Source of the DNA: Diphasiastrum complanatum
Lineage: Eukaryota; Streptophyta; Lycopodiopsida; Lycopodiales; Lycopodiaceae
Length of the DNA stretch: 64,000 nt
Assembly (NCBI GenBank): GCA_029204225.1
Contig: CM055110.1
Location: 1,635,672 to 1,699,671 of the forward strand
Direction of reading: 5' to 3'
Below, piece by piece: positions 30,270 to 43,563 of this stretch (its first letter is position 1; the number at the start of each line of letters is the position of its first letter). The notes below the pieces were generated by a model. The model searched no databases and had not been told where the DNA came from. It saw only the letters and a program-made list of their open reading frames with translations. The position numbers were made by a program, and so were the translations under genes.

Positions 30270-31680
30270 AGCACTATGTCTCGTGCTCTAAATAATTGTG
30301 GATCGATTAACTACATAGCAATGCAAACCTTATCATTGGTAGGTGCTATATTTTTCATTACCTTCATTGACAAATATTCAAGAAATATAGTTATATATTT
30401 TATTAAGCATAAATCCTAGGCATTTGAGCTCTTCAGAACATTTGAGTGAGTTGAGAAGGAAAGTAGTAAGGAATTAAAGCACTCAGGTCCTTTAATGGTG
30501 GAGAGTACATCTCAACTAAATTCAAGGAGTATTGTCTTAGCAAAGGCATTCATCAACAATCCATCACTCCTTATTCACCTTGGTCCAATGGACTTGTTGA
30601 GAGGAAGAATCGAATCGTAGTCGAATTGACTACTTGTATATTCTTGTCACACATCACTGGTTAAGTACTTCTGGGCTAAAGTTGTTTCCACTATAGCTTA
30701 TATTCAAAACATATATTCGACTGAAGGCCTCTTAGGTAAAACACCTTATTAAGATCTGGATAGGATCCAAACCATTCTGAAAGAATGTCATAGTGTTTGG
30801 ATGCACATATCCCAAAAGAAACTAGAAAGAAACCCGACTCCCACAGTATCAAACTTATATTCATTGGTTATGCTTCTTCATCAAGAACTTATAAGCTATA
30901 TGACCCATTACATCAAAGATACTTTTTAGTAGAGATGTCATATTTATCGAGGATCACTTTATTGACCTAAAAGGCAAGAGCAAAGTTTTCGATGAATTGT
31001 CGCCTACTCATGCCATCAACCTAACAATTTGAGTCTCATGTTTCAATATGTAAAAAAAAAACCACTTATTAATAATGAGTCAAAAGAAGACATTGCGACT
31101 CATGAACAACGTCAAGACCAAAGACATGATTATTAGCCTACACCACATCCAAGACGAGAGTGCGCGCTCAAGCCACAAGGTACATTGATGAGATTGCATG
31201 TTATTTAATTCAAAAATCAACTAAGTCAATGAAGCACTCAACCAATTAGACTTCTATCTCTGGATAAAAGTGATAAATAGAAAATACACCACTTTGATCA
31301 AGAACCAAACATGGTCTATTATCGGATTTCCTATTAGTATAAATCTACTAATCGATTTCGAATGGATCTTTAAGATCAAATACAAAGCTAAAGAAAGTAT
31401 CGATCGAAGGAAAATCTAATTAGTAGCATGAGAATTTTTGAAATTCCAAATATTAACTAAAATCAGACTTTCAGTCCTGTAGTCAAGCATTCCTTGATAA
31501 AATTTTTTTTATCATATGTTGTTACAACAAATCTTGAGGTATATCAGCTTGATGTGGCATACAGCCTATCTAAATGGAGTAATTGAAGAAGATATATATA
31601 TTATGCATCCTGAGGGTTGTGATTCGATATCAGACTGAGTGAACGAGCTGAGAAAAGCAATTGAGAGAGTATAATCAATC
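30270..31680 (+). pseudogene. Copia integrase and RT, heavily decayed
   Basis: Integrase words near 30320-30420 (FFITFIDKYSRNIV, YFIKHKS, then TAG), a GGEYIS-like segment near 30500, a VERKN-like segment near 30600, KTPY near 30740, and an FSRDVIF-like segment near 30925. RT words near 31350-31640: EWIFKIKYKA and AYLNGVIEEDIYIMHPEG. Many frameshifts. The middle of the polyprotein is shortened. No LTR assigned. Confidence 0.65.
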
Positions 31681-31732
31681 ACAACACACACATATCGAAT
31701 TAGACATTAATAGTAGAAGGTGTTGTTGATAT

Positions 31733-31860
31733 TATACACAAAATGCTTAACATGAGAACATTTTCTCAATATGGAATATGAACAACATAAATGATTTCAG
31801 CCTTAATGGCACAACTTCCGATGCTCAATTTTTCCCTTTGGTGATTTTGAATAGTTTGGC
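31733..31860. repeat. Repeat, inverted with respect to 28800-28935
   Basis: Reverse complement of the left partner; shares TATAATA, GTTCTCATGTTAAGC and CCATATTGAG words when read on the minus strand. The two arms bracket about 2.8 kb that includes the decayed copia. Confidence 0.65.
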
Positions 31861-32159
31861 TAATTTGATTTTGTGTAAAAAGTTGTAGGTGTTGAACTAC
31901 TACACAAAATCCCGTGTGTCTTACCAGGTACTACTCTATACATATAATGAAAGTAGTTTTGCAAGTACTGCGGTATGTGTTAAGAAACACGACTAAATAT
32001 GCAGAATGGCAAAACAAGAAAAACTATAAATTCCTGTAGGTATTAGATTTGCAAACCTAAAGAGGTCTAGATCAATGATTTAATTCAAGAATAAAAAGTG
32101 TGCAAGAAGAATCTTTAATGTAATTGAAATATCAAGGAGAAAATTGTGAGTTTAATCTC

Positions 32160-32420
32160 CAACAATTTGGAATGCCCATAACACTACATGTAACTTATGT
32201 TCCCAATAAAAACAACTTGCCTTGACTGTCTTAGTCATAATACTACAAAGAATTTTGTTTGAAGATTCTGCTTATCCATTACCCCTCAGATAATATGGCG
32301 TACTAAACCGATGAATTAAAAAAAATGCCTCCAGTAAGCACTTGATTGTTTCATTGGCTAAATGGGTTCCTTGATCACTAACAATCTCAATTGGACATCC
32401 AAATCAAACAATAATGTTCT
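32160..32420 (-). pseudogene. Ty3/gypsy integrase fragment, minus strand
   Basis: The minus frame reads FGCPIEIVSDQGTHLANETI (second catalytic Asp in SDQGTH), CLLEAFFLIHRFSTPYY, NG then TAA then AESSNKILCSI (third catalytic position region), and WEHKLHVVLWAF. It resembles the integrase at 36.8-37.1 kb. Only the central core is present. Confidence 0.7.
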
Positions 32421-32586
32421 CAAATAGAAATTTGGATCATCTTAGTATTTTTTTCCTATATTGAGTTTTGATTTACAGAAAACCAATTTTGATTTTGAGT
32501 ATAAATCAATCTACCATGCTCTATAATTAGTGACTCCTCCAAATCCTTTGCTAAATGTGGCTGCTCCTTCAATAACCTGCACCAAA

Positions 32587-32945
32587 GGTCTGATACCATG
32601 TGAAGAAATTTTTCCCTTTCATCTTTGGTTACAAGGATAGCACATCTAACACCATTAACAATGTATAAATCTAGCATCTACTAAACATAGAAACTATAAA
32701 CTCAATAAGAACTTGAAAAAATAGCATAATAATGATAAGTTGCTATTGATGTCCATACAATGGCTCGTACCACACCACCTTTTACATGTGTGGATCCAAT
32801 ACACCACTAAAAATAGCATACTGGACACAAGAATTTAAGATATCAACAAGAGAATGCAAAAATGAATATAGAAACCCAAATATATCACTCATGTGAGAAA
32901 TATCAACTAGTTTAGCGATATTTTGGTTAATTTACAAACATTGTC
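32587..32945 (-). mobile_element. Minus-strand copia PBS and 5' LTR
   Basis: On the minus strand, CTTCACA is followed by TGGTATCAGACC (complement at 32587-32598), the usual copia initiator-Met-tRNA primer site. The LTR would therefore extend rightward from 32599. Its other end is not resolved. A mirror-image plus-strand LTR/PBS lies 850 bp to the right. Confidence 0.5.
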
Positions 32946-33179
32946 TTGCAATATCTTATTGTTGGAGTTGTACTAGCATTCTTGGCTGGTTTTGCTGATG
33001 GAAATGAAGCTAATGGACGTTCATTATGTCCCTCATTCATGGCCAAGCCATCAAGTGCTGATGATATCTTCTGGCAAGATGGAGATGGAGGCTCATTCAT
33101 GGAGTTTTATGATGGAGACATATCAAGAAAGGACAAAGATGGAGGAGACAAGCAAGGTCTATCCATTGGTGCACTATAG
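32946..33179 (+). other. Small open frame resembling the tail of the 1-1898 element
   Basis: A 77-codon frame contains a hydrophobic start and QDGDGGSFMEFYDGD; the copia frame at 1520-1550 has QGGDGGSFMEIHG. Both sit shortly before an LTR of a related family. It may be the 3' internal end of another copia copy; function unknown. Confidence 0.35.
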
Positions 33180-34960
33180 TAGTGATATTTTGCAATTTTG
33201 TGTGTAGAATGCAATTGTATGCTCAATATTTGATCCACACGTGTGAAATATAGTACTATACTATTATTGTACAAACAACAATTTCATTATTTCATATATT
33301 TGATGTTTGATCAAGATCTTGTTGATTTTGCATCTCTTTCATGAAGTAGATGTTGCATCTCTACATTGTCATTGGTGTTAATTGTGTTGTCATTCATAAC
33401 CAAAGATCAAGCGATGATTTTGGATCTTAGTGATTAGGAAAAACTTCACATGGTATCAAAGCTTTTGTTGCAAGTTATGGAAGGATTAGTCATATTTAGC
33501 AAGGATTTGGAGGAGTTACCAATTCTAGAGTGTGCTAGATTGATTTATACTAAAAAATCAAGCATTTTGCCTTTGTAGAATTAATCTTTTGTAGGCCAAA
33601 ACTCAATATAGGTTTATGAACTTGAAGTAGGCCATTTTTCACTCTTCACTTACTAGATTTGGGTGACTTTTATTGCATTAGGAAAGCTTCATTGGAGGCT
33701 ACAAGGTTCTATATCAAATTTTTGGCAATTGCATGTAGAATTTGGAAGATTCAATATTTTGTGATTTTGTCAAAACCCAATTTTTGATTGGATCTCTATT
33801 TTTTGAGGTTGTTTCAATATTAGGAAGTGGAAAGAATCATTATATTTGTGGGTGTATCATAGGTTGATCAAGATTCCTTCATTTTATGTGTTGATTTGCT
33901 AATTATAGTGCTAGAAGAGAACTCAGGGGTTCCATATCTTTGTGATTTCTTTTTGGAAATGTTATTCAAAAGAGTGCTTTGTGCATTAGAACAGGTTGAA
34001 AGAGAGGATCAGGTCATTGCAACATGGCTACATCAAGTGGATTCATGTGGGAAGGCAATAATAGGCCTACCTCCACAAATTATTCTACTTGGAAGGTGAG
34101 AATGGAGTCTCTCCTTGAGATGAGGCTATAAGCATGGTTTGATGGTACAAAAATAGAACCCATTTTTCATTGTACCTTTTGGTAGCACATTTCACATTTT
34201 GGGAAATTATTACTCATAATATGTTTGAGTCCACATTAAAAATGAAATTACTTTTAAGTGGTAAGACCAATTTCAGCGGAGTTTGGTGCGCTAGAAAGTG
34301 CTCCAATGAGCACTTTTCAATGCTATGTTACATGACATACTTCCGAGCTACGGTTAAAAAGTCATGGCAAATTAAAGGTATAGGAATTTTATTAATCATT
34401 ATTTTTTTGAGTCCATGTTAAAATGACATAATGTTTTAGTGGTAAGCCCAATTTTAGCAAAGTTTCTGTGCATTAGAAAGTGCTCGACTAGTGCTTTCCA
34501 ATGATATGTTACATGACCTATTTTGAGGTACAGCTAAAAAGTTATGGCAAGTCAAAAGTATTAATTGAAAATAGTGTATAATAATACAAAAGTGCATTTC
34601 TAACCAAAAAAGGTAGTGTCCTTGAAAGTCCATGTTGTACCACAAAACCAGGCTTTTATCCATGAATGATTTGATGGACATTGTTGTAGGTGTGGAGGAC
34701 AGCATGACACAACAAGATTAAGGGAGGTATGACAAGAGAGCTGAAAGACCTCTACACATGATCCAGATGAATGTTACCAATGAGCTACTCAAGGAGATTG
34801 GTTGGTGCACATCAACTTTGGAGGCTTGCGAAGCTTTATGAATCCAAGTCTACATCTAGAGTGTTGACTCTAACAAGATAATCTTGGCTATATCTTTGGA
34901 GATTCTATCATTTTGAAAGTCAGTTTGAGACATTACCCTTTAGTACATTCTCAAGCACTT
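33180..34960 (+). mobile_element. Copia 5' LTR, PBS and gag remnant
   Basis: The LTR ends AAACTTCACA at 33450 and is followed at once by TGGTATCAAAGC (33451-33462), a primer binding site for initiator Met tRNA. The LTR start is near 33180-33200; it contains CACACGTGTGAAA like family 1. Gag begins near 34023 (MATSSGFMWEGNNRP, YSTWKVRMESLLEM), is interrupted by a stop and a tandem repeat, and resumes near 34740-34930 with YES.SR.L-like words. Pol is absent. Confidence 0.6.
34226..34565. repeat. Two tandem copies of a ~170-190-bp unit inside copia gag
   Basis: Units 34226-34408 and 34411-34565 share GAGTCCA, AGTGGTAAG.CCAATTT, TTAGAAAGTGCTC and ATGTTACATGAC followed by TA.GGTTAAAAAGT-like words with moderate divergence. 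Confidence 0.7.
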
Positions 34961-35640
34961 TACCAAGGCGAAGTTGACAAATTGGAGATCTTGGGTCTCA
35001 GAATTCTTAGCGGGTCACTTGGATTCGGAGTCGTAAAAAAATTCCAGGTATTATTCACACTACAATTTGATTCATAATATCTTTTGAGAATTCTATTGAG
35101 TTGTGACTTTTTGTTGCATGCCTTGGAATGATATCTATAAGTTGTAATAAGAACCATGAATGTTGATTTTTTTTATTTGGTGTCAAATATAAAGATGGTG
35201 TCTAATGGATAATCACCCTATCTCCTTGGAATACAGGAGGTAGGTCTATACTCGACATGGTTGGAATACACCATTTAGAGCTAAAATCTCAATCTACTAG
35301 CATAACCACTTAGGATCATAGTGCTAGGATATCCATTGGAATATACGGTTCCTAGTCATCTAGAAACCGAGATATTTAGGGCTTCGATACTGCACTTGAA
35401 ATAAACCTCTCTTTATCAATAAAAGAATCTACTATTTTTCACACATATATGAGAGTACTAAATGAATACGATCCTTTTAGAAAGTTGATACAACCAGAAA
35501 TTTGTTCAACGTGTGTAGCGGCTTGGATTGTGGGGTCAGTGATAGTGTCTATCGGATAACCATTGTTAGTTTTGAGCGGGATCTCTAGGGAGAGAGATGT
35601 CACAAAGGGGGAGATGATGTGTTTGGATCGATGGTGGGAG
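34961..35640. other. No gene recognised
   Basis: Only short frames and no family motif. The phrase GTGTCTA.YGGATAA occurs twice (near 35200 and 35546). Confidence 0.35.
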
Positions 35641-35648
35641 ATGGGTAG

Positions 35649-36136
35649 TTAGTTGTCGGAATTAATTTCGACAATGACTATGGAATTAGCGTTTATGTGT
35701 ACCTTGTACATGGTAGACTTCTTCTCATCCCATGATGCATATTTGTGCAAGGTTAGGTTCACGTCAATGTCAGAAGTGAAAAGCGCTGGGTAAATTTTCA
35801 CTGCTTGGAGAAGGGACCCAGCTGCCTGAATCCAAGGTGCGACCAAGGTATCAGACGACAAAGGCCAAATTTGGGTAGCCGTAGGTATCTCTCGTTGGAT
35901 AACCTGCTTGATCGAGGTATAGCAGGTGGCTGTGAGGGTTGATAAAGGTGTGTGCAAAGTTTCGTCATGATCAAAGAACATGGAAATTTTAGTATAAATT
36001 TCGGCAGGGCTTTGCTGAATGAAGTGTCAAATGTCTTGAATTCTGCCCTTATATAGTGGAAATTTGAGTGCGTATTAGGAGAAGTGCACTTTTCCCAATT
36101 TAGTTTCAACCAAAATTCTCCAGAGACCTTCGTCAC
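35649..36136 (-). other. Unrecognised open frames 3' of the gypsy integrase
   Basis: Two overlapping minus frames of about 110 codons (35649-35981 and 35798-36136). The first contains WIQAAGSLLQAVKIYPALF. They lie where the 3' part of the minus-strand gypsy element (36.4-42 kb) would end. I cannot assign a domain, and coding status is doubtful. Confidence 0.3.
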
Positions 36137-36244
36137 AATATTCTAAGACCTCAGTGAAGTTTGAGAAGGTTCATAAGGTGATTTGTCTACTCTGCGGATG
36201 ATCTCATAATAATCTACTGCACCTTGGATCTCATTTGTATCTTG

Positions 36245-36350
36245 TTAGATCTTTCTTGATCTATCCTAATCTTGTCTGATCTTGCTGAATCTTGATGGAT
36301 CCTACTTGATCTGACTAGATCTCATCTAGATCTAGTTTGGTTTTATTGGA
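36245..36350. repeat. GATCT-rich degenerate minisatellite
   Basis: Words like TTGATCTRNCT recur roughly every 10-13 bases (TCTTGATC, TCTGATCTTG, ACTTGATCTGACTAGATCT). Confidence 0.6.
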
Positions 36351-36419
36351 TCCAGGTCGGATGACTTCGGATGAGGCTTGATCTGATCATTGTATGCATA
36401 TTGTGTCATCCACATTTTG

Positions 36420-39400
36420 GATCTGTTCACTGAGGTGGCCAGTACTTGTGAAGTCGGCTACCATCGATGGGAGTGTCGAATGGCATCCCATCTATCTGTT
36501 CAAGTTTCACAGCTCTATGGCTGAGGATCTCCTTGACTCATAATGGGCCTTCGCCTGTGAACTTCAACTTTCCCTTGATTGCTTTAGTTTTATACATGAG
36601 GAATAGATCTCCTGATTGAAGATCATTCTTGTGCAGTTGGCGATCATGCCATGCTTTGCGTCACTCATTCTCAGCCACCAATGCATGCACAACTAGCAAG
36701 CACATTTCATAAAGTTTATGTAATGCTTCATGGCACAATTGTAGAGATTTGGATTCATCAAGACATTGTGTTTTGGTAATTCTTAATGAAGGTATGAGAA
36801 ACTCCACTGACATTACTGCATCCTAACCATAAACTAGTCGAAATGGCCTGTGATCAGTGCTTCCCTTGTAAGTTGTTCTGAATGCCCATAGAGCGGCATG
36901 TAACTTGTGCTCCCAATTAAATCTGCTAGCTTCAACAATTTTCGTGATCACACTACATAGGATCTTATTGGATGATTCAGCCTGACCATTACCGCAAGGA
37001 TATTAAGTGATGAACCTATAGATCACAAAGAATTCCTCCAACATGACCTTGATGGTCTCATTGACAAAATGGCTTTTGCAATTGTTGACTATCATTTAGG
37101 TATAGTGTGAATGTAAAACAAGGTAGCGTCTGGTATCTCATTGTCGGGTAGGGCTGCAGTTTCCTTCCTCTTGATTTGCAACACATGATCTACCATAGAG
37201 TGCTGCTTTCCCTTGTGAACCACTATCCCAGAATCAAAATACAACAACATAAGTAATCAACGAGTGATTTTCCCTATGCTGCAAGTTTTACAAGATAAAA
37301 CAAGGGCTGATGGTCCGTATAAAAAACAAAATGTGTGGCCATCAAGTAATGTCGAAATTTCTTAACCACATAAATCATAGCCAGTGCCTCATGCTCTGTG
37401 GTCGAAGAGTTTATCTTTGAATCACTAAGCTATAGGTTAGCAAACCGGATTGGAAAATCTTTTTTGTGTTCACCTGGTTGGGTTAAGATTGCTCCCACTG
37501 CATACTTTGATGCATCCGTATGCACATGAAACTCTATAAACCAATTGGATGGGCGTAATATTGCACTAAGACCAATGCATCTTTAAGTTTCTGGAAAGCC
37601 TATAGGGCTTCCTCGATCCAATGTGGTTCTGTTGTGAGTTTGTAGATTGGTCGTGCTAACTCCACAAAGTCTAGAATGAAAATACGGTAGTAGTTAGTGT
37701 GACCCATAAAAACATAGCCTCCGTGGATCGTTCCTAGTGGTGGCAGATCAAGAATGATCCTTATTTTTGATAGATTCGTGGTGATCCCTGTATACTATAT
37801 GGCCAAGAATGAGGCCATGTGTCACCCAAAATTGACAGTTCAAGGATATCTCATATTCACGACATTTCTTCAGCACGTTTTCCAAATTGGATAAGTGCTT
37901 AGAGTTAGGTCCGTGTACACATAGATCATCCAAGAAAATCTCAAAATTTTTTTGCAAATATTCTTTGAATGTCGTTTGCATAACTTGCTAGAAGGTACTT
38001 GGGGCATGACAAAGTCCAAACGACATCACTTTGTAGGCATAGTTTCTCCATTCTATGGCGAATGTTGTCTTGTATTGATCTTGCGACGCTATTTTCACTT
38101 GATTGTAGTTGTTGAAGCCGTCCAAAAAACTATAGGCTTCTGCTCTTGCTACTCTGTCCAGAATGCTTTTTGTAAATGGTAAGGGAAAATGATCCTTCTT
38201 GGTGAATGCATTTAATGCTTTTAGGTTCACACAGGTTCGCATTTTGCCATTTCTTGGGTACTATGACTATCGGCGATACCCATTTAGTGTGCTTAAATTT
38301 ATAAATCAAATCGACATCAAGCAATTTCTGCAACTCTTGCTTGATTAATTCTGCATAGTTAGGATTACAACAATAGTAACGGCTCACCTTGGGGATTGCT
38401 CCATCCACCAAGGGTATGGTTTGCTGGACTACGGTTGGTGGTACACCCTTTAGATTGTTGTAATTCCAAGCAAAGCAATTTTTGTATTCCACCAATAATG
38501 TGCGGTCTTTTGAATTGAGTGGGTGTCAACTGTTCTCCCACATGTACAATCTTCTCTTCTTCACCTAGCTCCAAATTCATAGGTTGCGTCAGCGCAGGTC
38601 CTTTGAAGTCTTGTTCGGTTGGTTTTTGATTTTGATCAGGTTTTCTTTGTGCTTGCGACATCATGATTACTACGTCATCTAAGGTATAGTTCTTGAAGGT
38701 TTCTAGCATCTCGTGAACTAGCATTCAGTGGGACTCCTCCTTCAGCATATTGATCTTACCCAACTTGTAACCTTTGGGTTATCAGTCATCTGTGAGGATG
38801 ATGGCACTGCATTTGGGTCCATTCAGACCGACTTCAAGGAGTCCAACACTTTCTTTTTTTCTTTTTTGCCTATGTAGTTGGGTTCATCCTTGTTATCTTT
38901 CTTAGAAACTGTGCGATAATTGCTTTGTGATTGCGAATATCAATATCCATTATAGCTACAGCCTCTTCCGGTAGATCGCTCCATCGGATCACCTGGTTAT
39001 AACGTTGTCTCAGCTGATTCTTTTTGTTGGCAGGTGCCTTGGGTGGATCTATCTTGGATACTTTAGCCATTTCCAATTTATGTGGTGGCTGAGCTGGTAT
39101 CTTTTTTAGTCCATAGCAATCTGGATCCATATGTTGCAGGACCTACTCATCAGTCAGCTCAGCCTCCTTGTTGTAGGTAAAAGCATGTCGCCAAGGGCTA
39201 AACCATCGTCCACAGGGTTCTCAATAACTTCCGCTGACAGCCATGCTACATTGATCATATTCACCCCAAAAGTGATTGGCGTGTCCAATGTATAACACTT
39301 GGTTGAAGATATGCTAGGTTTTAGGTCTGAATCTGGTTGACAAGCATGCCCACCCATATAGTCAATGGTTGCCAATGCATCCATCCATCTCATGATATCC

Positions 39401-42047
39401 GTTTTAGAGTCGTAATGACCTCCCTTGGCTTGCCTTGGGTGATCAATTGTGTGATCAGTGGTGGAAGATTTGTCATCAGCTTTTCGTGTAATTGGTTTCA
39501 CCACCCATGTGGTTGGATCGACCCTTACAACCTGTTCTCTATTTTTGAAGGTGAGTATCCGGTTTTCCAGTTGTGAACCACTTGCGCGATCCTCACCCAA
39601 GGTCTTCCTAGTAGAATGCGGTAGGCAGAAGGGGACTTTGGTATGTCCATCACCACAAAAGTGAGTACAAATTGCATATCCTCTATTTTCACTTGGATGT
39701 CATCAACTACGTCCTTTAGTTTGACATGAGATTGATCTACTAATTTGATAGCAAATTTTGCTAGCTTCAATCCTTGCAGACCCCATTTTTGATACAGAGT
39801 AGTGGAGATCAAATTTATACCCGATCCTCCATCTACCACTGCTTCTTTGTCCTCAAACCTCTTGTGGTGGATTGGTAGACTGATGTTGTGTTCTTCACTC
39901 TCCCAAGTTGCCCCAATATGGAGGACATTGCTCATTCCATTGTAGCCCACATAGTATAGGGGCTCTTCTGTGGCTAATTTTGGCTCCATTTTGGCCCATT
40001 CAGCTAGAATGCTCTTGGCTTGAGGTGCACTCCATAGTAACGCACCAAGAGATAAGTTCAGCGGCTAGACAATAGACTGGTGAGCAATCCCGACTGGGGA
40101 ACCTCTGGCACTTCCATATGGAATGGTGGTTCATACTGATGTAAGTGAATGTTTTGATTCGTTCTCATTGGGGAGGTCGCTTTTGGTGCTAGTTCTTCCA
40201 TAGGTTGAGGTTCTGTTAGATCTTCTCGTGCCTGCGCAACTTCCTCTTCTTGGGCTTTCTATACCCAATGATGGACCTTATGGTATATCCTTCCTTATTC
40301 CCTCACATTTGAGTATGGTCCTACAGTTGAGGGTTGGTTGTCAGTCATTGATATTGATGGAGGTGGTGATGGGGAAACTCCCTTCCATTTTTGTGCTCGC
40401 ATAACTGCTAGCACATGAACATGGGAGTTTTGTCTTTCTTGTGGCATCCTTCCTAGAACTGTTGTTGGTTGTACAATGATTAAAGTCAGGGGTGCACTTG
40501 TTCCAAGTTTAAATGGGTAGTCCTTGTAGCAATGCCCGTATTGGCATTCTCTGCAAAAGGTCGTATGTTGTCTCTTATAAGGAAATTCAGCAATTCTGTG
40601 GCCTTCACCACATCCATAGTAGCCATAGATCCTGCCTCCCTGACGTTGAGGTTGTGCAACATAGGTTGCATAATACTTATTCATTGCCAGATCGACAAAT
40701 GCCTCCTCCGGTCCTTACCACTGCTGCTGCTCAGGTTGGGGTGGTGGTTCTTGTTCTGTTGCTGCCAAATTTACATGAGCCACTTGATTATTAGTTGGCC
40801 CTGATGGTGTAGTTAAGGACATGCATTGTTGATTATTTGGCCCGTCATACCGCAATGTCGCATTCGGTGCTCCCTGATGGTAAGGATAAGATGTATGGTA
40901 TTGGTTCCTCTTTTGTTGTATGATCCGAGGGTTGAATGGGCAGAATGTTGTTTTGTGCGAAGATGCATTGCATAGGTGGCAAAACCTCTATGTTAGTTTG
41001 AGATTTTGTTTCATAGCTGGACACTCATTCGCTGTATGGTTTTGGGTACAAATTGAACGCCATACATTTTCTCGTCAGGGATATTGTAGGTGGTTTTGTT
41101 CTGGTGGATTTGGAGTTGGTGCTACTACTCCCTGCAAGCCCTTCAGTTTCTGATCAAACTGCATCGTAAGCTGTTCCATCTGCTGCTTGTGTAATTTCTC
41201 CATCAGCAGATATGTTGATATGTTCGAAGCGTTGGATGATGATGCTACCGAGGGAGTCAGATATGTTTCATCATCTAAACCCTTATCTTCTTCCCTGATT
41301 TTGTCTTCCATTGCTTCTTGCAATGTAGCGTACTACTCCCATCTTTTTAGCTCTCTTCTGTACTTCATGGTAATTCCACGAGAAACCACATAATGATTGC
41401 ATGATCGGGAGTTAGGGCTACGTTGCACTCGGATCTCAAATGTTTGACCCGTTCTATGTAGTCCATGACCCTTTCTCTTTTTTCCATTTTCACTTTGCTC
41501 AGCAGGAGAAACGGATCTTCCAAGAACTTTCTTGGTTTAAGGCGCGTGATGAGAGCCGCTTTCACCCCTTTCCAAGTGGACTTTTCTTTGTTTGAGAGAT
41601 TAAAAAACCAGTCCTGCGTTGCCATAATCATTGACATTGGAAACATCATCAACTTTTCCGTCGGTGTCCGCTCGCCATAGATCTCGTAGATCTGGAGGAA
41701 TCTGATCGGATCTGATGATCCGTCATATTTCGACATCTTGAGCCAAGGTGCTCTTTGAACTACTTGGAGAGGTGTGACAGGAATAGGTGGGTCCATTGGA
41801 TTCATTTATGCTGGTTCTGCTTCTACTTCGATTTGCGTAGCTGCTACTTTGGGTAGTTTTGGAGCTTGATTTGCAATTCTTCTAGGTACTGATCGTCCGG
41901 ATCTCAGATTCATTTGATGAAGATGTGTAGGGTAGCTGTATCTTAATGAATCTGTACAAAACAAGCTAACTCTACTCCAAAAACCACCTAAAACACTCTA
42001 AAAATGCAAAAACAACTAAAATTGCAACTAAACTAGTTAGTGAAACC
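36420..42047 (-). pseudogene. Ty3/gypsy gag-pol, nearly full length, minus strand
   Basis: Leftward order: gag (41805-41075; WLKMSKYDGSSDPIRFLQIY, IERVKHLRSE), zinc-knuckle region (40684-40295, CGEGHR and CRECQYGHCY, degenerate), protease (39989-39525; AVVDGGSGINLIS where active-site D-S/T-G reads DGGSG; FVVMDIPKSPSAYRILLGRPWV), spacer with a MDP motif (39600-38870), RT (38495-37748; WVSPIVIVPKK, CVNLKALN, YKVMSFGLCHAPSTF, FEIFLDDLCV), RNase H (37740-37200; HTDASKYAVGAILTQPGEHK, TDHQPLFYL) and integrase (37110-36420; GNGQAESSNKI, ALWAFRTTYK, RKAWHDRQL, GDLFLMYKTKAIKGKL). Stops are mainly TAG/TGA: 39143, 37988, 37430, 36823, 36661, 36538. No 3' LTR found. Confidence 0.85.
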
Positions 42048-42540
42048 TATCTCCGACAACGATGCCACTGTAAGGTGTATAAATCAATCGGTGAGTAGCC
42101 CTTCCGCCTGTCAAAGAGGGTTAGAACACTAGATAGGTACCTAACTATATCAAGTTGCTAGATTTAGATGCATTCTACCCTTTTCCCTAACTCTACTTCA
42201 CTTTAACACTACTTTCACTAACTCTAATCCACTTAACACTACTTCCCTTAAATCTAATCACATGCATTCATCTTGATAAAGGGTGAATAGAGAAAGAGAG
42301 AGAGAGAGAGTGATATAGAAGAGGATAGAGATGGAGAATTGAGTTGGAGGTTAGCTCAAATGCTCAATGTCATTGCTTATGGAGAAACCTTAACTAGCAC
42401 AGAGCAAAAACATGGAAACTAGAAACAACAAGCAAAACATCACAAGAGCATAAGCAAGATTGATTAGCAATTGAGGATGCTTGAGCTCTCAAATTAGTAG
42501 AGTCTCCTCCTCTCTATTAAGCAATTGAAGATCAATTGCC
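42048..42540 (-). mobile_element. PBS and 5' LTR of the 36-42 kb gypsy
   Basis: Minus strand: the LTR ends CACCTTACA and GTGGCATCGTTGTCGGAGA follows (complement 42048-42068), like the plant gypsy primer site at 57801-57818. The LTR begins at 42069 on the plus strand (TGTAAGG) and extends right. It shares CTAACTCTA and AACACTACTT words with the LTR at 57823. A GA run (42291-42310) lies inside. The far end is unresolved. Confidence 0.5.
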
Positions 42541-42727
42541 TGTGGCGTGCGTATATTATCAAGTGGCACTCCTTGGCGATCCATGGACGCAAAATGTTTT
42601 AGCCTGGGTCGACCAATATCGGTTAACAGGAGTCCACAAGTCACTTTTCACTCCAAAGGAATAGAAAAATATCCAAAGAATAACTTTTATCGAAGACGTC
42701 ACCAGCTAACTTTTATCGAAGACATAC

Positions 42728-43288
42728 ATGTTAGGTAAGCAAAGAAGGCCTAAAATACTCTCACTTCATTGGTTGGGAGCACTTCAAGTGTCCCCAGCCC
42801 TCATGTTGCACATTGACACAAAATGTATTGTGTGTGGCAAGAATGGTTGCAAACATTGTGCAAGTCATATTGACAAGAGATGTTTCCACCTATGTTCCAT
42901 TATACATAGGTTTGCACCTATGCAAGTGTTGATCGACAATAAAATGAAGGGACACCACATCCAAATTCAAATTTATTATAATTGCAGTTCCCTCCATGAG
43001 GTGGTTTTTTGTGAAACCTTGACAAACGTAGCAGTCGTGAGCACTGGTAGTGGACATGTGGCATTACGTCATTGGTTGAGAACACAGATTGTGAGCCATA
43101 GCACAGTGCAAACAGATTTAGATCTTGACCGTCTATCTCTCTCCTACTATGTCAGGTATCATTCATCCGATGGTGGGCTACAGCCTTGTAGCTATATTCT
43201 TCGCCCGGCAGCTCGTTTTGCTATAGGGAGTAGCCCAGCTCCTCGTGAACGATACCTATTGCATTGCACTCATTGTTGTGGGGGGTAG
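42728..43288 (+). other. Unrecognised 186-codon open frame upstream of gene B
   Basis: The frame has a Cys/His cluster (CIVCGKNGCKHCASHIDKRC) but no familiar spacing, and codon use looks like noncoding DNA. A hairpin (CACCTATGT / ACATAGGT near 42890) lies inside. Coding status is doubtful; it may be promoter-proximal repeat DNA. Confidence 0.2.
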
Positions 43289-43563
43289 CCATAGATGGGG
43301 GGTGTAGTAGTGTTTATGGCCCTTAAATTTGTGTTGAACCAACCTAAGCGTTGCATATCAGCCTTAAGAACGCAAACATTTCTTAAGAATGACAATAATG
43401 TACTTTCAAAATATTTCCCACAAAAATTTCGACGGACAGGAAATTGTTGATAAAGCGCGGTTTTTAAAATATTCATTTTAAATTATCAAAATCGCGATCT
43501 GTTTTAGGGCTGAAACGTGGACGGTGGCTTCCCTCCCCTCAGCTTTCTCTGCACCTCTTTTCT

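Noticed and set aside
42728-43288. Possible Cys/His zinc-binding protein
   Set aside because: Spacing fits no known zinc finger, and the frame has no support beyond chance openness and repeat-like sequence.
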